Shown here: in pieces, positions 28,801 through 36,684 of the stretch
Position numbering within the stretch: position 1 is the first letter of the stretch
Layout: every line of letters begins with the position of its first letter
Assembly (NCBI GenBank): GCA_945901025.1
Contig: CAMDJW010000007.1
Location: 54,786-118,785 of the forward strand
From: Spirosoma fluviale
GTDB taxonomy: Bacteria; Bacteroidota; Bacteroidia; Cytophagales; Spirosomataceae
Direction of reading: 5' to 3'
Length of the DNA stretch: 64,000 nucleotides
Program-made: the position numbers and the translations under genes
Notes under the pieces: model-generated
What the model was told of the DNA's origin: nothing
Database searches by the model: none
What the model saw: the letters and a program-made list of their open reading frames with translations, nothing else

Positions 28801-29248
28801 TAATTTCCGCTACTGAAGGCTCGCGTGTTAAATCTTTGGGTAGATCGCTGATGGCTTTATCTACCGCATCTTGCGTCCTTTGCTTCGCAATGGGGACAGA
28901 GACATCCGTATTAAATTCAACAATAATCACAGAAATATCTTGAAGCGCGTTCGATTTTACTCGCTTAACTCCCGTGATCGATTTGATTTGTTTTTCAATC
29001 GGCTTATTGATTACATTTTCAATATCCGAGGGAGTGGTTCCTGCGTATACCGTCTGAATAACCATTTGAGGTACAACGATATCGGGGAATTGCTCTTTAG
29101 GTAGACTGGAATAAATACCAATACCGGCCACAAAAATGATGAATGTAAAAATGTAAACGGTGGTACGATTTTGAGCTAACCAGCCCACCATATTATATAT
29201 AAAGCCTTTGCCTTCGGGCAATTGCTCGTTTTTTGAATTTTTTTCCAT
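25829..29248 (-). CDS. RND efflux transporter permease (AcrB/MexF-like)
   Basis: Inner-membrane proton-driven exporter, 1139 residues, full length for the family. Twelve membrane segments are visible: one N-terminal (about 28-48), a block in the middle, and a block near the C-terminus. Proton-relay aspartates are in GLGIVVDDAIVVIENAHR of TM4. Large periplasmic loops follow TM1 and TM7. An additional hydrophobic stretch of about 50 residues after the ESNDVKAPKF segment is somewhat longer than in AcrB. It would work with the adaptor and TolC proteins encoded just upstream. The substrate cannot be told; no heavy-metal Met cluster is evident. Confidence 0.95.
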   Translation of the reverse strand: MEKNSKNEQLPEGKGFIYNMVGWLAQNRTTVYIFTFIIFVAGIGIYSSLPKEQFPDIVVPQMVIQTVYAGTTPSDIENVINKPIEKQIKSITGVKRVKSNALQDISVIIVEFNTDVSVPIAKQRTQDAVDKAISDLPKDLTREPSVAEINFSEFPIMNVNIAGDYPLDKLKKYAEDLQDEIEGMPEINRVDILGALKREIQVNLDLYKMQSYGLTFYDIQSAVQGENVNISGGDLAVNGVRRSLRVTGELKSVDQLANLMIGSSTGARVRLKDVAEVVDSYEEKQDFARLNNKSVITLNVIKRGGANLIEAADRIEKTIEEFKKTRFPSGLVVTVTADSSERTRGDLADLINTVILGFLFVVIVLMFFMGVRDAVFVGLSVPLSALLTFLFMPSLDFTLNTIVLFGFLLGLGIVVDDAIVVIENAHRLFNNFKKLTIVEAVKLAASEVFVPVLTGTLTTISPFLPLLFWPGIVGEFMKYLPITLIITLFASLFVAYVMNPVFAVSFMKRHDEESNDVKAPKFADIRRTVFILLSLAIFGYVIGFGLGHFGFGNFFVFALLLYVFNHFVITPKWVVPFQERALPAFKNNYRRLIAWVLTGKRSIYVTLAAFLLLVFTFVLMGIVKPKVVFFPSGDPDYIYIYSKNPIGTDAVVTDSITKVIENRVFAFIKKEGYAQLVNSVISNVGKNAGDPMNPDRGATPHKSKVTIAFEKLQLRDGIKTGEVLNKIQKEFFNNPIPGVEMAIERESNGPPTGKPISIEIAGDDFTILQDLEKKVRQSIIKAGVQGIQELKSDLVTNKPEIIIDVNREKASREGISSAQVAMAIRTGLFGSEISKFRDLKDEYPIQLRLKGDSRNQIEKLLSMNITYRDMNMGGALRQVPLNSIADIHYATSFSQINRKNQERVITLGSDVVQGYNANEIVGELTTLFETLDVPQGYKIRMGGEQEDQKEAGSFLGMAFLAALILIYLILATQFNSAVKPLIIFATILLSLIGVLLGFMAFGMTFSIIMSGVGVIALAGIVVKNGILLIEFIEELRLKRGYDLKEAIIEGGGIRLTPVLLTASAAVLGLIPLALGLSIDFTTLFTELDPHLFIGSDSAVFWGVLAWTIIFGLTFSTVLTLIIVPCMYYISDRIKQKWTN

Positions 29249-29266
29249 GCTAAGAATTATTTGGAA

Positions 29267-30376
29267 TTAAAATGAAATTGATTGGCCATCCACTAATTCT
29301 TGGAATCCTTGAGTAATGACTAAATCGCCTGCTTGAAGTCCTGTGAGAATTTCAGCTTGTCCATTAAAGGTAAGTCCAATGGTTACTGCGCGTGCCTTGG
29401 CAATTTTCTTTCCATTTTCCTCAGCTGCCACATAAACCAAATTACCTTTCTCGGTTTTTTGTATTATGTTCTCACTGACCACTAAAGCGTTTGATTTGGA
29501 TGAGTCGTTGATGTTGATGACGGCCAACTGGTTTGGTTTCACATCACTTCCGTTTGGAATTTTAGCTTCTACGTCAAAAGTTCTAGTCAATGGGTTGACC
29601 ATTTTAGAGACTAATGAAATTCGAGCTGAAATTTCCTTATTAATATCTGGGAATTTAATAACAATAGGATCGCCTGTTTTTACCGTACCCACATAAGAGT
29701 CCGCAATTTTAACCATCACTTTCAAATTGCCTAAGTTCACTATTTGGACGATTGGCAATCCTGGAGCTGCCATCTCCCCCGCTTTTTGTCTAACTAATTC
29801 GATTGTCCCAGAAATGGGCGCCACTACTTTAGATAAACCTAATTGGGCCTGCAACGTAATTAATCTTTTTTCCAGAGATTCTTTATTTGATTTTGCGCTA
29901 ATAAATTGGACTTCAGTCCCAATTTGCTGATCCCAAAGCGTTTTTTGTTTGTCAAATAGGGTTTTAGCTAGGGCCAATTGGTGTTTCACTTCTTCCATGG
30001 ACTCCTTTAAAATATTATTATCTAAGGTGGCAATTAGTTGCCCCTTGTTAATATTTTGGCCCACTACCACAGGTAATGAAATAATCATTCCACCCGTTTG
30101 AGGACTTACTAAAACCGTATTTTCAGCGATTACGTTTCCTTGGGCTTCCACAAAATGCTTGAAAGTTTGAGGGCTTATCGGGCTAACAGTAACAGCGATT
30201 GTTTTTGAATTTTCGCCTGATTCCGCTTTGCCCATGGTTTTTTCCAAGGCAATAATTTTTGCATTTATTTCCTTAGCTTGATTTTTCAAATCAGCTAACT
30301 CTTGTTTTTTGTCAACAGACTTGTTGCATGAGGCAACAATTAAAATTCCACTTAGGAGGATGATTAATTTTTTCAT
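29267..30376 (-). CDS. RND efflux periplasmic adaptor, lipoprotein
   Basis: Membrane fusion protein, 369 residues, linking the RND permease to TolC. The lipobox is IVASC with Cys17; a coiled coil follows (about 22-50, LADLKNQAKEINAKIIALEK). The biotinyl-lipoyl-like halves are at VSPQTGGMIISLPVVVGQNINKGQLIATLD and KVVAPISGTIELVRQKAGEMAAPG, separated by an alpha-hairpin. 18 bases separate it from the permease gene and 21 from tolC. Confidence 0.93.
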   Translation of the reverse strand: MKKLIILLSGILIVASCNKSVDKKQELADLKNQAKEINAKIIALEKTMGKAESGENSKTIAVTVSPISPQTFKHFVEAQGNVIAENTVLVSPQTGGMIISLPVVVGQNINKGQLIATLDNNILKESMEEVKHQLALAKTLFDKQKTLWDQQIGTEVQFISAKSNKESLEKRLITLQAQLGLSKVVAPISGTIELVRQKAGEMAAPGLPIVQIVNLGNLKVMVKIADSYVGTVKTGDPIVIKFPDINKEISARISLVSKMVNPLTRTFDVEAKIPNGSDVKPNQLAVININDSSKSNALVVSENIIQKTEKGNLVYVAAEENGKKIAKARAVTIGLTFNGQAEILTGLQAGDLVITQGFQELVDGQSISF

Positions 30377-30397
30377 GAGTGTTTGTTATAATTCTGA

Positions 30398-31738
30398 TTA
30401 GTCAATATATAAAGTCCCGTTTGCCTTTTCCAGCTCAACTTTAGCGATCAGGGCATTGTACAAGGATGTAAAATAATTTGCTTGAGATTCTTTAATGGAA
30501 GATTCTGCATTCAGAACTTCTAGGTTTGACCCGACACCTTGTTGGTATTTCACACGAGTGACGCGAGAAATCTCATTAGCAAGCGTCAAATTCGCTTTTT
30601 GTTGTTTCAACGATTCCAATGAATTCTTCAAAGTAATCACCGATTGGGAACGTTGGAAATCAATCGAAGACTTCAACAAATCAAAACTTTGACGAACCTT
30701 TTGAAGGTTATTGGCTGATTGGACCGCTTTGTACTTTTTTGAATTCCCATCAAAAATCGGAATTTGAAGCGAAACCGAGATGGCTGCATTATCAAACCAT
30801 TGCCTTGATAATAAATCACCAAAAGCATTCGCTCCCGCATTATATCCATAATTAGCATTCAGTAATAAACGAGGCAAATATCCCGCCTTAATACTTTTCA
30901 AATCCAATTCCGCCAAACTTTCTTGCGTTTTCAAGATTGAATATTCAATGCGATTGGCATAATTAAATGGGCCAGCCAAATCATTTAAATTATTTTGTAA
31001 TTCAATTTGCTCCAAGCTAACACTTAAACGAATCGGCTCTTCCATCGGATATCCCATTTGGAATTTCAAGAGCGAGTAAGACATTTCTTGAAGTCGGTAT
31101 ACGTTCTCCAGCTCAGTCTTCAGGTTATTTGCTTGGACATCTAATCGCTGTACATCTATCTTCTCTACAAAACCTTGTGTATTTAACGCGCGAGTTTCTT
31201 TTAAAAGGGAATCCAGCCGACTAACATTTACTTGCAATAATTGCATGCGTTTGTCATTAACCAAAATTCCATAATATGCTTTAGTCACATTTTCAGCCAC
31301 TTGCTGCTTGGACTGAGTCACACCCTTCACAGAAAGATCCTTGTACACTTGGGATGCTTTTAACCCCAATAAATACGTTCCGTCAAAAACCAATTGGCTC
31401 AAGCCAACATTTGCAAATCCAGAATTTTCAACGCCAAATTTTGCGGCGATCAATTCACTCTCTGGAGCTGCAGGATTAAAAATACGTGCTGGAATAAATA
31501 CACGTTGCAAAATCAGATTATTCACAAATTGAACCCCACCATTAACTTGGGGTAAACCAATTGCCTTAATTTCATTGATTTTAGCCCCGGCATTTTGCAA
31601 ATCAATTTGGCTATTTTTTACTTGTACATGGTGGATGATGGCATAGTCTATTGCTTCCTTTAAGCTAAAGGACTGCGCCATGCTTCCAAAAGAAAGTAAA
31701 AAAGAAAAGCCGACAAAAATATTTCTTAGGCGGATCAT
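30398..31738 (-). CDS. TolC family outer membrane efflux protein
   Basis: 446 residues with a signal peptide (cleavage near GSMAQ, residue 22). Two OEP repeats of long helices are visible, with FSLKEAIDYAIIHHVQVKNSQIDL at the start and the repeated NTQ/NAESSIKESQANYFTSLYNALIAKVELEKANG near the end. It provides the outer-membrane channel for the adaptor and permease encoded downstream. It overlaps tetR by 4 bases, indicating translational coupling. Confidence 0.93.
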   Translation of the reverse strand: MIRLRNIFVGFSFLLSFGSMAQSFSLKEAIDYAIIHHVQVKNSQIDLQNAGAKINEIKAIGLPQVNGGVQFVNNLILQRVFIPARIFNPAAPESELIAAKFGVENSGFANVGLSQLVFDGTYLLGLKASQVYKDLSVKGVTQSKQQVAENVTKAYYGILVNDKRMQLLQVNVSRLDSLLKETRALNTQGFVEKIDVQRLDVQANNLKTELENVYRLQEMSYSLLKFQMGYPMEEPIRLSVSLEQIELQNNLNDLAGPFNYANRIEYSILKTQESLAELDLKSIKAGYLPRLLLNANYGYNAGANAFGDLLSRQWFDNAAISVSLQIPIFDGNSKKYKAVQSANNLQKVRQSFDLLKSSIDFQRSQSVITLKNSLESLKQQKANLTLANEISRVTRVKYQQGVGSNLEVLNAESSIKESQANYFTSLYNALIAKVELEKANGTLYID

Positions 31739-32340
31739 AATGGTAAATTGTTTTTATAAGATGTGTATAGTGTTAAACCTTTTTCGGTTAAAATACCGCG
31801 CATGAAAATATCCAACATGACCAGTTGGGTTTCATACAAGGGTAATTTGTTATTTGGATAAAAGTCAGGATTAAAGGCAAAATTAACTTCTGCCATACGC
31901 AAGCGAGCTAATAATTCGAAATCGATATCATTTCTAAAATACCCGAATTGTGCACCTTTCTTAAAGTCAGCAATCAGATTTTCGTTGATACATTTTTCGC
32001 TATGCTCTGCGAAAAGGGTAAAGGCATTTGGGAAATACTTTTGAATCTCATATAAAAGTCGAGGATTCATTTGGGTGATTAAATCCTTGGTCATCTCGAA
32101 AGACTTGAACATCTTTTCAATGACATTAGAATAGAGTCTATCAAGCTCTTTCCATTTGGCTAAATCCTCTTCAGTGAATGCTTTTACCACTTCGAATACC
32201 ATCGAATCCTTATCAGGAAAATGTTGATATATCGTTTTTTTCGAAATCCCTAATTCGTTAGCAATCGCATCCATCGTGACGGTCTTAACACCGTAACGAA
32301 AGAATAATTCAGCTCCTTTTTCTAAAATGCGTGATTTCAT
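31735..32340 (-). CDS. TetR/AcrR-family regulator of the efflux operon
   Basis: 201 residues with an N-terminal helix-turn-helix at about 22-46 (TMDAIANELGISKKTIYQHF) and a variable ligand-binding part. First gene of tetR-tolC-adaptor-RND, so it most likely represses its own operon and is released by an effector drug or metabolite. Its start is 8 bases from a 17-base dyad, and a consensus promoter lies just upstream. The autoregulation is inference. Confidence 0.92.
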   Translation of the reverse strand: MKSRILEKGAELFFRYGVKTVTMDAIANELGISKKTIYQHFPDKDSMVFEVVKAFTEEDLAKWKELDRLYSNVIEKMFKSFEMTKDLITQMNPRLLYEIQKYFPNAFTLFAEHSEKCINENLIADFKKGAQFGYFRNDIDFELLARLRMAEVNFAFNPDFYPNNKLPLYETQLVMLDIFMRGILTEKGLTLYTSYKNNLPL

Positions 32341-32348
32341 TTGCTAAA

Positions 32349-32365
32349 CTCAATAGATAATTGAG
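32349..32365. promoter_or_regulatory. Predicted TetR-type operator at the efflux operon start site
   Basis: CTCAAT-AGATA-ATTGAG, 6-bp perfect arms and a 5-base centre, 17 bases in total, a normal geometry for TetR-family operators. It covers the expected transcription start (about 32363), so a bound repressor would block initiation. Confidence 0.55.
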
Positions 32366-32368
32366 CTG

Positions 32369-32399
32369 CAAAACTATGGAAACTTTTATAGATTACAAA
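32369..32399 (-). promoter_or_regulatory. Promoter of the tetR-tolC-adaptor-RND operon
   Basis: On the minus strand: TTTG at 32399-32396, 19-base spacer, TAGTTTTG (TAnnTTTG) at 32376-32369. Both elements and the spacing match the Bacteroidota consensus. The leader to the tetR ATG would be about 22 bases. Confidence 0.75.
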
Positions 32400-32442
32400 G
32401 TTTTCTTGTATTATTTTTAGATTAAGGAAAAGTAAATTTTGA

Positions 32443-32958
32443 CTACCGGCCAAAATCATCTTGCAATCGGACGATATCTGATTCGTCTGAAGGTTGGCTT
32501 TCATCGGTATGTTGCCAAATTTCAGCCACCACTCCCCAGCGATCTAAACCGATTAATCGGTGTCGTTCTCCTTGTTGGAGTTTAATAAAATCTCCAACAT
32601 CATAAGAACCTACAGAGCCTTGTTCGTCTGTATCTGAAATGGAAATCCCAACAGGCCCAGAAATGACCGTCCAGATTTCCGCTCTCCTAAAATGATATTG
32701 CCATGAAAGGCGTTTTTCAGGAGCGACAACTAAAAACTTGGGACTAAGCTTATTCGTGATTTGAATCGTGTCCATACTCAAATTGGGAAAAAATTGAGCC
32801 GCAAACTTAGCTGCTTGCGATTCCTCCAATACGAAAAATCCTCCCCAGGGTCTAGTAAAATCTTTGGAAATCACTTGGTATCCTAATTCAGAAATATAGG
32901 TTTCTACGTTCGCAAAAACTTCTTTAGCAGGTAAATTACGTTCAAATATTGGCAGCAT
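32443..32958 (-). CDS. Cupin protein related to mannose-6-phosphate isomerase type II
   Basis: 171 residues from the ATG at 32958 (MLPIFERNL). A longer frame reaches 33018, but that part is the reverse of the terminator of the next gene, so I reject it. The cupin core reads RLSWQYHFRRAEIWTVISGPVGI and GDFIKLQQGERHRLIGLDRWGVVAEIW, including His and Glu metal ligands (QYHFRRAEIW, RHRL). Such proteins are often labelled phosphoheptose or mannose-6-phosphate isomerase-like. Exact activity is unknown. Confidence 0.83.
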   Translation of the reverse strand: MLPIFERNLPAKEVFANVETYISELGYQVISKDFTRPWGGFFVLEESQAAKFAAQFFPNLSMDTIQITNKLSPKFLVVAPEKRLSWQYHFRRAEIWTVISGPVGISISDTDEQGSVGSYDVGDFIKLQQGERHRLIGLDRWGVVAEIWQHTDESQPSDESDIVRLQDDFGR

Positions 32959-32982
32959 AATCGATATTATTTTTACAAAAAT

Positions 32983-33012
32983 AAAAAGACGGGAAAGGAT
33001 TCCCGTCTTTTT
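32983..33012 (-). terminator. Intrinsic terminator of the Gfo/Idh/MocA gene
   Basis: Perfect 13-bp stem, 32983-32995 with 33000-33012, loop AGGA, T-run on the minus strand. It ends 25 bases after the stop of the gene at 33038. Confidence 0.9.
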
Positions 33013-33037
33013 GCTCAAATTATAATGTTATAATTTA

Positions 33038-34486
33038 TTATTTCTTCTCGTCAAGCTTCCAACCCGCACGATACTCGCGCTTAACAAATTGATTAGCTGC
33101 TTCAAAGTTTGTAATCTTCATATTCGCGGCATCCCAGTTGAGCTGCTGACGACCAATATATTTAGCCGTTCTACCTTCACCTTCGCGAAGCATATACGTA
33201 CGAATGGCAATATTTCCCATCAATACAGATTCAGTAAAGGGTCCTGAATAATCAAATCCAGAGCTAACTTCCATTTTACCAAATCCTGCTTTACAAGCCT
33301 CAACCCATTGAGTTTGATGGCCTGCAGGTCCATTAGCGACACGAGCATACGTAATTTTGCTTGGTAATTCCGCTTCTGGCACTTGCTTTCCATTTTTGAA
33401 AACCTTTGGATACATTCCATACGTACCGCAAGTCATGATGCCTTTGGTACCAATTAAAATTACACCATTGGTTCCATCAGGATCGCCGATTACTTCACTC
33501 GCCGGAATTCCTTCTGGGTGTGGAGCACGAAGTCCTCCATCGAACCAAGTCAAAGTTACCGCCGATTTATTTCTAGCTGAAGGCGCATAGCGTAAAGTCG
33601 TCATCGATGATGGCGGACATCCTTCTGGAATCCACTCAGGCACCCAATCTTGTAAGAATACGGATCCTACGGAACACTCCACCGTTAAGGCATCGCGAAT
33701 TCCCAACACTTTAAATGGAGGATCTAATAGGTGGCAACCCATGTCTCCTAAGGCACCGGTACCATAATCCCACCAACCTCTCCACTTAAATGGCAAAAGG
33801 GCTGGATTGTATTCTCTATATTTAGCAGGTCCTAACCAAAGATCCCAATCTAACTCTTGGGGTGCAGGTGATCCGGCAGCTGGATAGGTAATTCCTTGAG
33901 GCCAAACTGGTCGGTTGGTCCAAACTTGCACCGTATGAACTTTTCCGATAACTCCAGCGTCAAACCATTCCATCATCTGACGAACACCGTCTCCTGATGA
34001 ACCTTGATTTCCCATTTGGGTCACCACTTTCATTTCACGCGCTTTTTCAGTCATCATTCTCGCCTCAAAAATATCATGAGTCAAAGGCTTTTGAACATAT
34101 ACGTGCTTTCCACGATTCATCGCAGCCATGGCTATCGTAGTATGTGTATGGTCAGGAGTAGATACAATAACGGCATCTACATTGTTTCCTTCTGCCTCTA
34201 AAGCTTTGCGGAAATCTTTGTAATATTTAGCATTTGGAAGCTCCTTACGGGCTTTTGCTGATTGACGATCATCAACATCCACCAAGGCTACGATGTTTTC
34301 TGCTCCTTTATTGAAAGAGCTCATGATGTCGCTATACCCTTTACCGCCCGCACCAATTCCCATGATGTTTAATTTATCGGAAGGAGCTGTAAAACCTTTG
34401 CCCAGCACGTGACGAGGGACAATGTAAAAACTTGCGGCGGCTACTGAAGCATTTTTGATAAAGTTTCGCCTTGAATCATTACTCAT
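33038..34486 (-). CDS. Tat-exported Gfo/Idh/MocA family oxidoreductase
   Basis: 482 residues. Tat signal SRRNFIKNASVAAASFYIVP at 5-24. The Rossmann NAD(P) site is NIMGIGAGGKGYSDI near 40-54, followed by VDAVIVSTPDHTHTTIA and the EKPL-type lysine motif as VQKPLTHD. The C-terminal GFO domain includes DWDLWLGPAKYREYNP and DYGTGALGDMGCHLLDPPF, the common form in Bacteroidota and Planctomycetes secreted members. These tend to act on sugars, for example with 3-keto intermediates, using a tightly bound cofactor. A TATATTTG element lies at 34544-34537 on the minus strand. Confidence 0.93.
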   Translation of the reverse strand: MSNDSRRNFIKNASVAAASFYIVPRHVLGKGFTAPSDKLNIMGIGAGGKGYSDIMSSFNKGAENIVALVDVDDRQSAKARKELPNAKYYKDFRKALEAEGNNVDAVIVSTPDHTHTTIAMAAMNRGKHVYVQKPLTHDIFEARMMTEKAREMKVVTQMGNQGSSGDGVRQMMEWFDAGVIGKVHTVQVWTNRPVWPQGITYPAAGSPAPQELDWDLWLGPAKYREYNPALLPFKWRGWWDYGTGALGDMGCHLLDPPFKVLGIRDALTVECSVGSVFLQDWVPEWIPEGCPPSSMTTLRYAPSARNKSAVTLTWFDGGLRAPHPEGIPASEVIGDPDGTNGVILIGTKGIMTCGTYGMYPKVFKNGKQVPEAELPSKITYARVANGPAGHQTQWVEACKAGFGKMEVSSGFDYSGPFTESVLMGNIAIRTYMLREGEGRTAKYIGRQQLNWDAANMKITNFEAANQFVKREYRAGWKLDEKK

Positions 34487-34536
34487 AATAATCGTTATTT
34501 AGGTTAGTTAAATCGGATAAGATGATTTTATTAATC

Positions 34537-34544
34537 CAAATATA
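34537..34544 (-). promoter_or_regulatory. Predicted -7 element of the Gfo/Idh/MocA gene
   Basis: TATATTTG on the minus strand fits TAnnTTTG; leader of about 45 bases. No -33 TTG at standard distance. Confidence 0.4.
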
Positions 34545-34645
34545 GCAGATAAACAAAACCACATGATTTAGTAAAATTGATTAAAAATTGGCAAAAAGCA
34601 AACCGAATGAGATATATTTTATTTTACCGGGAACGACCATAAACG

Positions 34646-34676
34646 AAAAAGGGGAAGCTTTCGCCTCCCCTTTTTT
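34646..34676 (-). terminator. Intrinsic terminator of rpsA
   Basis: AAAAAGGGGA pairs with TCCCCTTTTT around an imperfect inner stem and the TTTC loop; T-run on both strands. It lies 20 bases after the rpsA stop. Confidence 0.8.
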
Positions 34677-34696
34677 CTACCTCTTATTTCAAAAGA

Positions 34697-36535
34697 TTAC
34701 TCAGCTTTCTTAGATTTTTTCTCTAATTTTTTAATCGCTTGAGCTCTTTCAGCACCTTCCATTTGCTCTTTTAAAGCAGATAATGCACCGATATCACCCA
34801 TGGTGGATTTCTCAGCTGTAGAAGCTGCTGGTTTGTCATCTGCTGCTTTAGTCGTTTTCTTTTTCTCTGGCTTAGCCGTAGCTGCTGCTACTTCCTCAGC
34901 CGTAGCTTCCGTAAACGTTCTTGTGTGAGAAAGAATAATCTTACGATCTTCTTTTTGGAATTCAATGACTACGAAATCCAATGCCTCCCCTACTTCAGCC
35001 ACAGACTCATCAGCCTTAACTAATTGCTTCAAAGGAGCTAAACCTTCAATTCCGTAAGGCAATTCTAACACAGCCATTTTATCTGTCTTAGAAATGATGG
35101 TTGCTTTTTGAACCGACCCTAAGGTAAATACGCTTTCAAAAGTATCCCAAGGGTTTTCTTCTAATTGCTTATGTCCTAAAGCCAAACGACGATTTTCAGC
35201 GTCCAATTCAATAACAACTACATCTAAAGCATCACCTACTTTAACAAATTCAGATGGATGCTTGATTTTTTTAGTCCAAGATAAATCAGACACGTGAACT
35301 AATCCGTCAATCCCTTCTTCTAATTCAAGGAATAAACCAAAATTAGTCAGGTTACGAACGGTTCCTTTATGTTTAGTGCCTATCGCATATTTAGCTAATA
35401 AGTCTGTCTTGTTCCAAGGATCTTCTGTCAATTGCTTAACGCCTAATGACATCTTGCGCTCAGCACGATCTAAAGTTAAAACAACAGCTTCCATTTCATC
35501 GCCAACTTTCAAGAAATCCTGTGGATTGCGTAAATGTTGAGACCATGACATTTCAGAAACGTGAATTAAACCTTCAACGCCAGGAAGAACTTCTAAGAAT
35601 GCACCGTAATCGGCCACATTAACAATCTTACCTTTTACTTTCGAACCTACTTCAGTTTCAACAGCTAAAGCTTCCCAAGGGTGTGCTTGTAATTGCTTCA
35701 TACCTAAAGAGATACGTTTTTTGTTTTCATCGAAATCCAACACAACCACTTGGATTTTTTGATCCAATTTCAATACTTCTTGTGGATGATTTATGCGGCC
35801 CCATGAAATATCAGTAATGTGAAGTAAACCATCAACACCCCCTAAATCGATGAACACACCGAAATTAGTCATGTTTTTGATCACACCTTCTAATACTTGA
35901 CCCTTATCTAAATTCGTCAAAATAGTCTGACGCTGAGCTTCAAGATCTTTTTCAATTAATACTTTATGAGAAACAACTACGTTGTCATTTGTATGATTGA
36001 TCTTAACCACCTTAACCTCCATATTTTTACCTACAAAAATATCGAAATCACGGATAGGCTTCACATCAATTTGAGAACCTGGCAAGAATGCCTCAATTCC
36101 AAAAATATCAACAATTAAACCACCTTTTGTACGGCGCTTAACAAATCCATTGATGATAATATCTTCTTCCAAAGCCTTCTCAATGTTAGTCCAAGCACTC
36201 ATCACTTTCGCCAATTTGCGAGACAATGTTAATTGGCCATTCGCATCTTCTTGATTTTCAATGTATACTTCAACTTCATCTCCTGGCTTCAAATCCGGCA
36301 TATCGCGGAATTCAGAAGCAGATACTAAACCATCAGATTTAAATCCAATGTTGATAATTACTTCACGGTCTGTTTTACTCACTACGACCCCCTTCACTAC
36401 CTCTTTTTCAGTAACCGAGTTTAAGGTTGCCTCAATAGCAGCCTCCATTTTTTCTTTAACATCAGCCGCATAACTGCCACCGAATCCTTTACCTTCAACT
36501 AAATCCCAGTCGAAATCATTTGGTTGTTTTGACAT
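34697..36535 (-). CDS. rpsA: 30S ribosomal protein S1
   Basis: mRNA-binding ribosomal protein, 612 residues. Six S1 domains can be counted (from about residue 42 to 530); domains three to five are the most regular, each with the GVFIDLGG / GAFLEVLPG / GLFLELEEG strand and HVSDLSW-type motifs. A C-terminal tail of about 65 residues is rich in Lys, Ala and Glu (KKKTTKAADDKPAAS). In Bacteroidota, where Shine-Dalgarno use is rare, S1 probably matters for general initiation. It has a consensus promoter with an 80-base leader. Confidence 0.97.
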   Translation of the reverse strand: MSKQPNDFDWDLVEGKGFGGSYAADVKEKMEAAIEATLNSVTEKEVVKGVVVSKTDREVIINIGFKSDGLVSASEFRDMPDLKPGDEVEVYIENQEDANGQLTLSRKLAKVMSAWTNIEKALEEDIIINGFVKRRTKGGLIVDIFGIEAFLPGSQIDVKPIRDFDIFVGKNMEVKVVKINHTNDNVVVSHKVLIEKDLEAQRQTILTNLDKGQVLEGVIKNMTNFGVFIDLGGVDGLLHITDISWGRINHPQEVLKLDQKIQVVVLDFDENKKRISLGMKQLQAHPWEALAVETEVGSKVKGKIVNVADYGAFLEVLPGVEGLIHVSEMSWSQHLRNPQDFLKVGDEMEAVVLTLDRAERKMSLGVKQLTEDPWNKTDLLAKYAIGTKHKGTVRNLTNFGLFLELEEGIDGLVHVSDLSWTKKIKHPSEFVKVGDALDVVVIELDAENRRLALGHKQLEENPWDTFESVFTLGSVQKATIISKTDKMAVLELPYGIEGLAPLKQLVKADESVAEVGEALDFVVIEFQKEDRKIILSHTRTFTEATAEEVAAATAKPEKKKTTKAADDKPAASTAEKSTMGDIGALSALKEQMEGAERAQAIKKLEKKSKKAE

Positions 36536-36615
36536 AAATTTTTTGCCCTGGATACATCAACACGTCGGGCTAACATGCTGAACTTAAGTGTGTAATTAAA
36601 TTTTAAATCGGGGTG

Positions 36616-36645
36616 CAAAGATAAATAAAAATATTTCAAATTCAA
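36616..36645 (-). promoter_or_regulatory. Promoter of rpsA
   Basis: Minus strand TTG at 36645-36643, 19-base spacer, TATCTTTG at 36623-36616. Complete match. Leader of about 75-80 bases, long enough to hold an S1 autoregulation site, though none can be shown from sequence. Confidence 0.72.
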
Positions 36646-36684
36646 TGAATTTCTTTAAATTCGAATTCTCAAGACCTATCAAAC

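Noticed and set aside
32959..33018. N-terminal extension of the cupin protein
   Set aside because: It is made by reading through the perfect terminator hairpin of the upstream Gfo/Idh/MocA gene.
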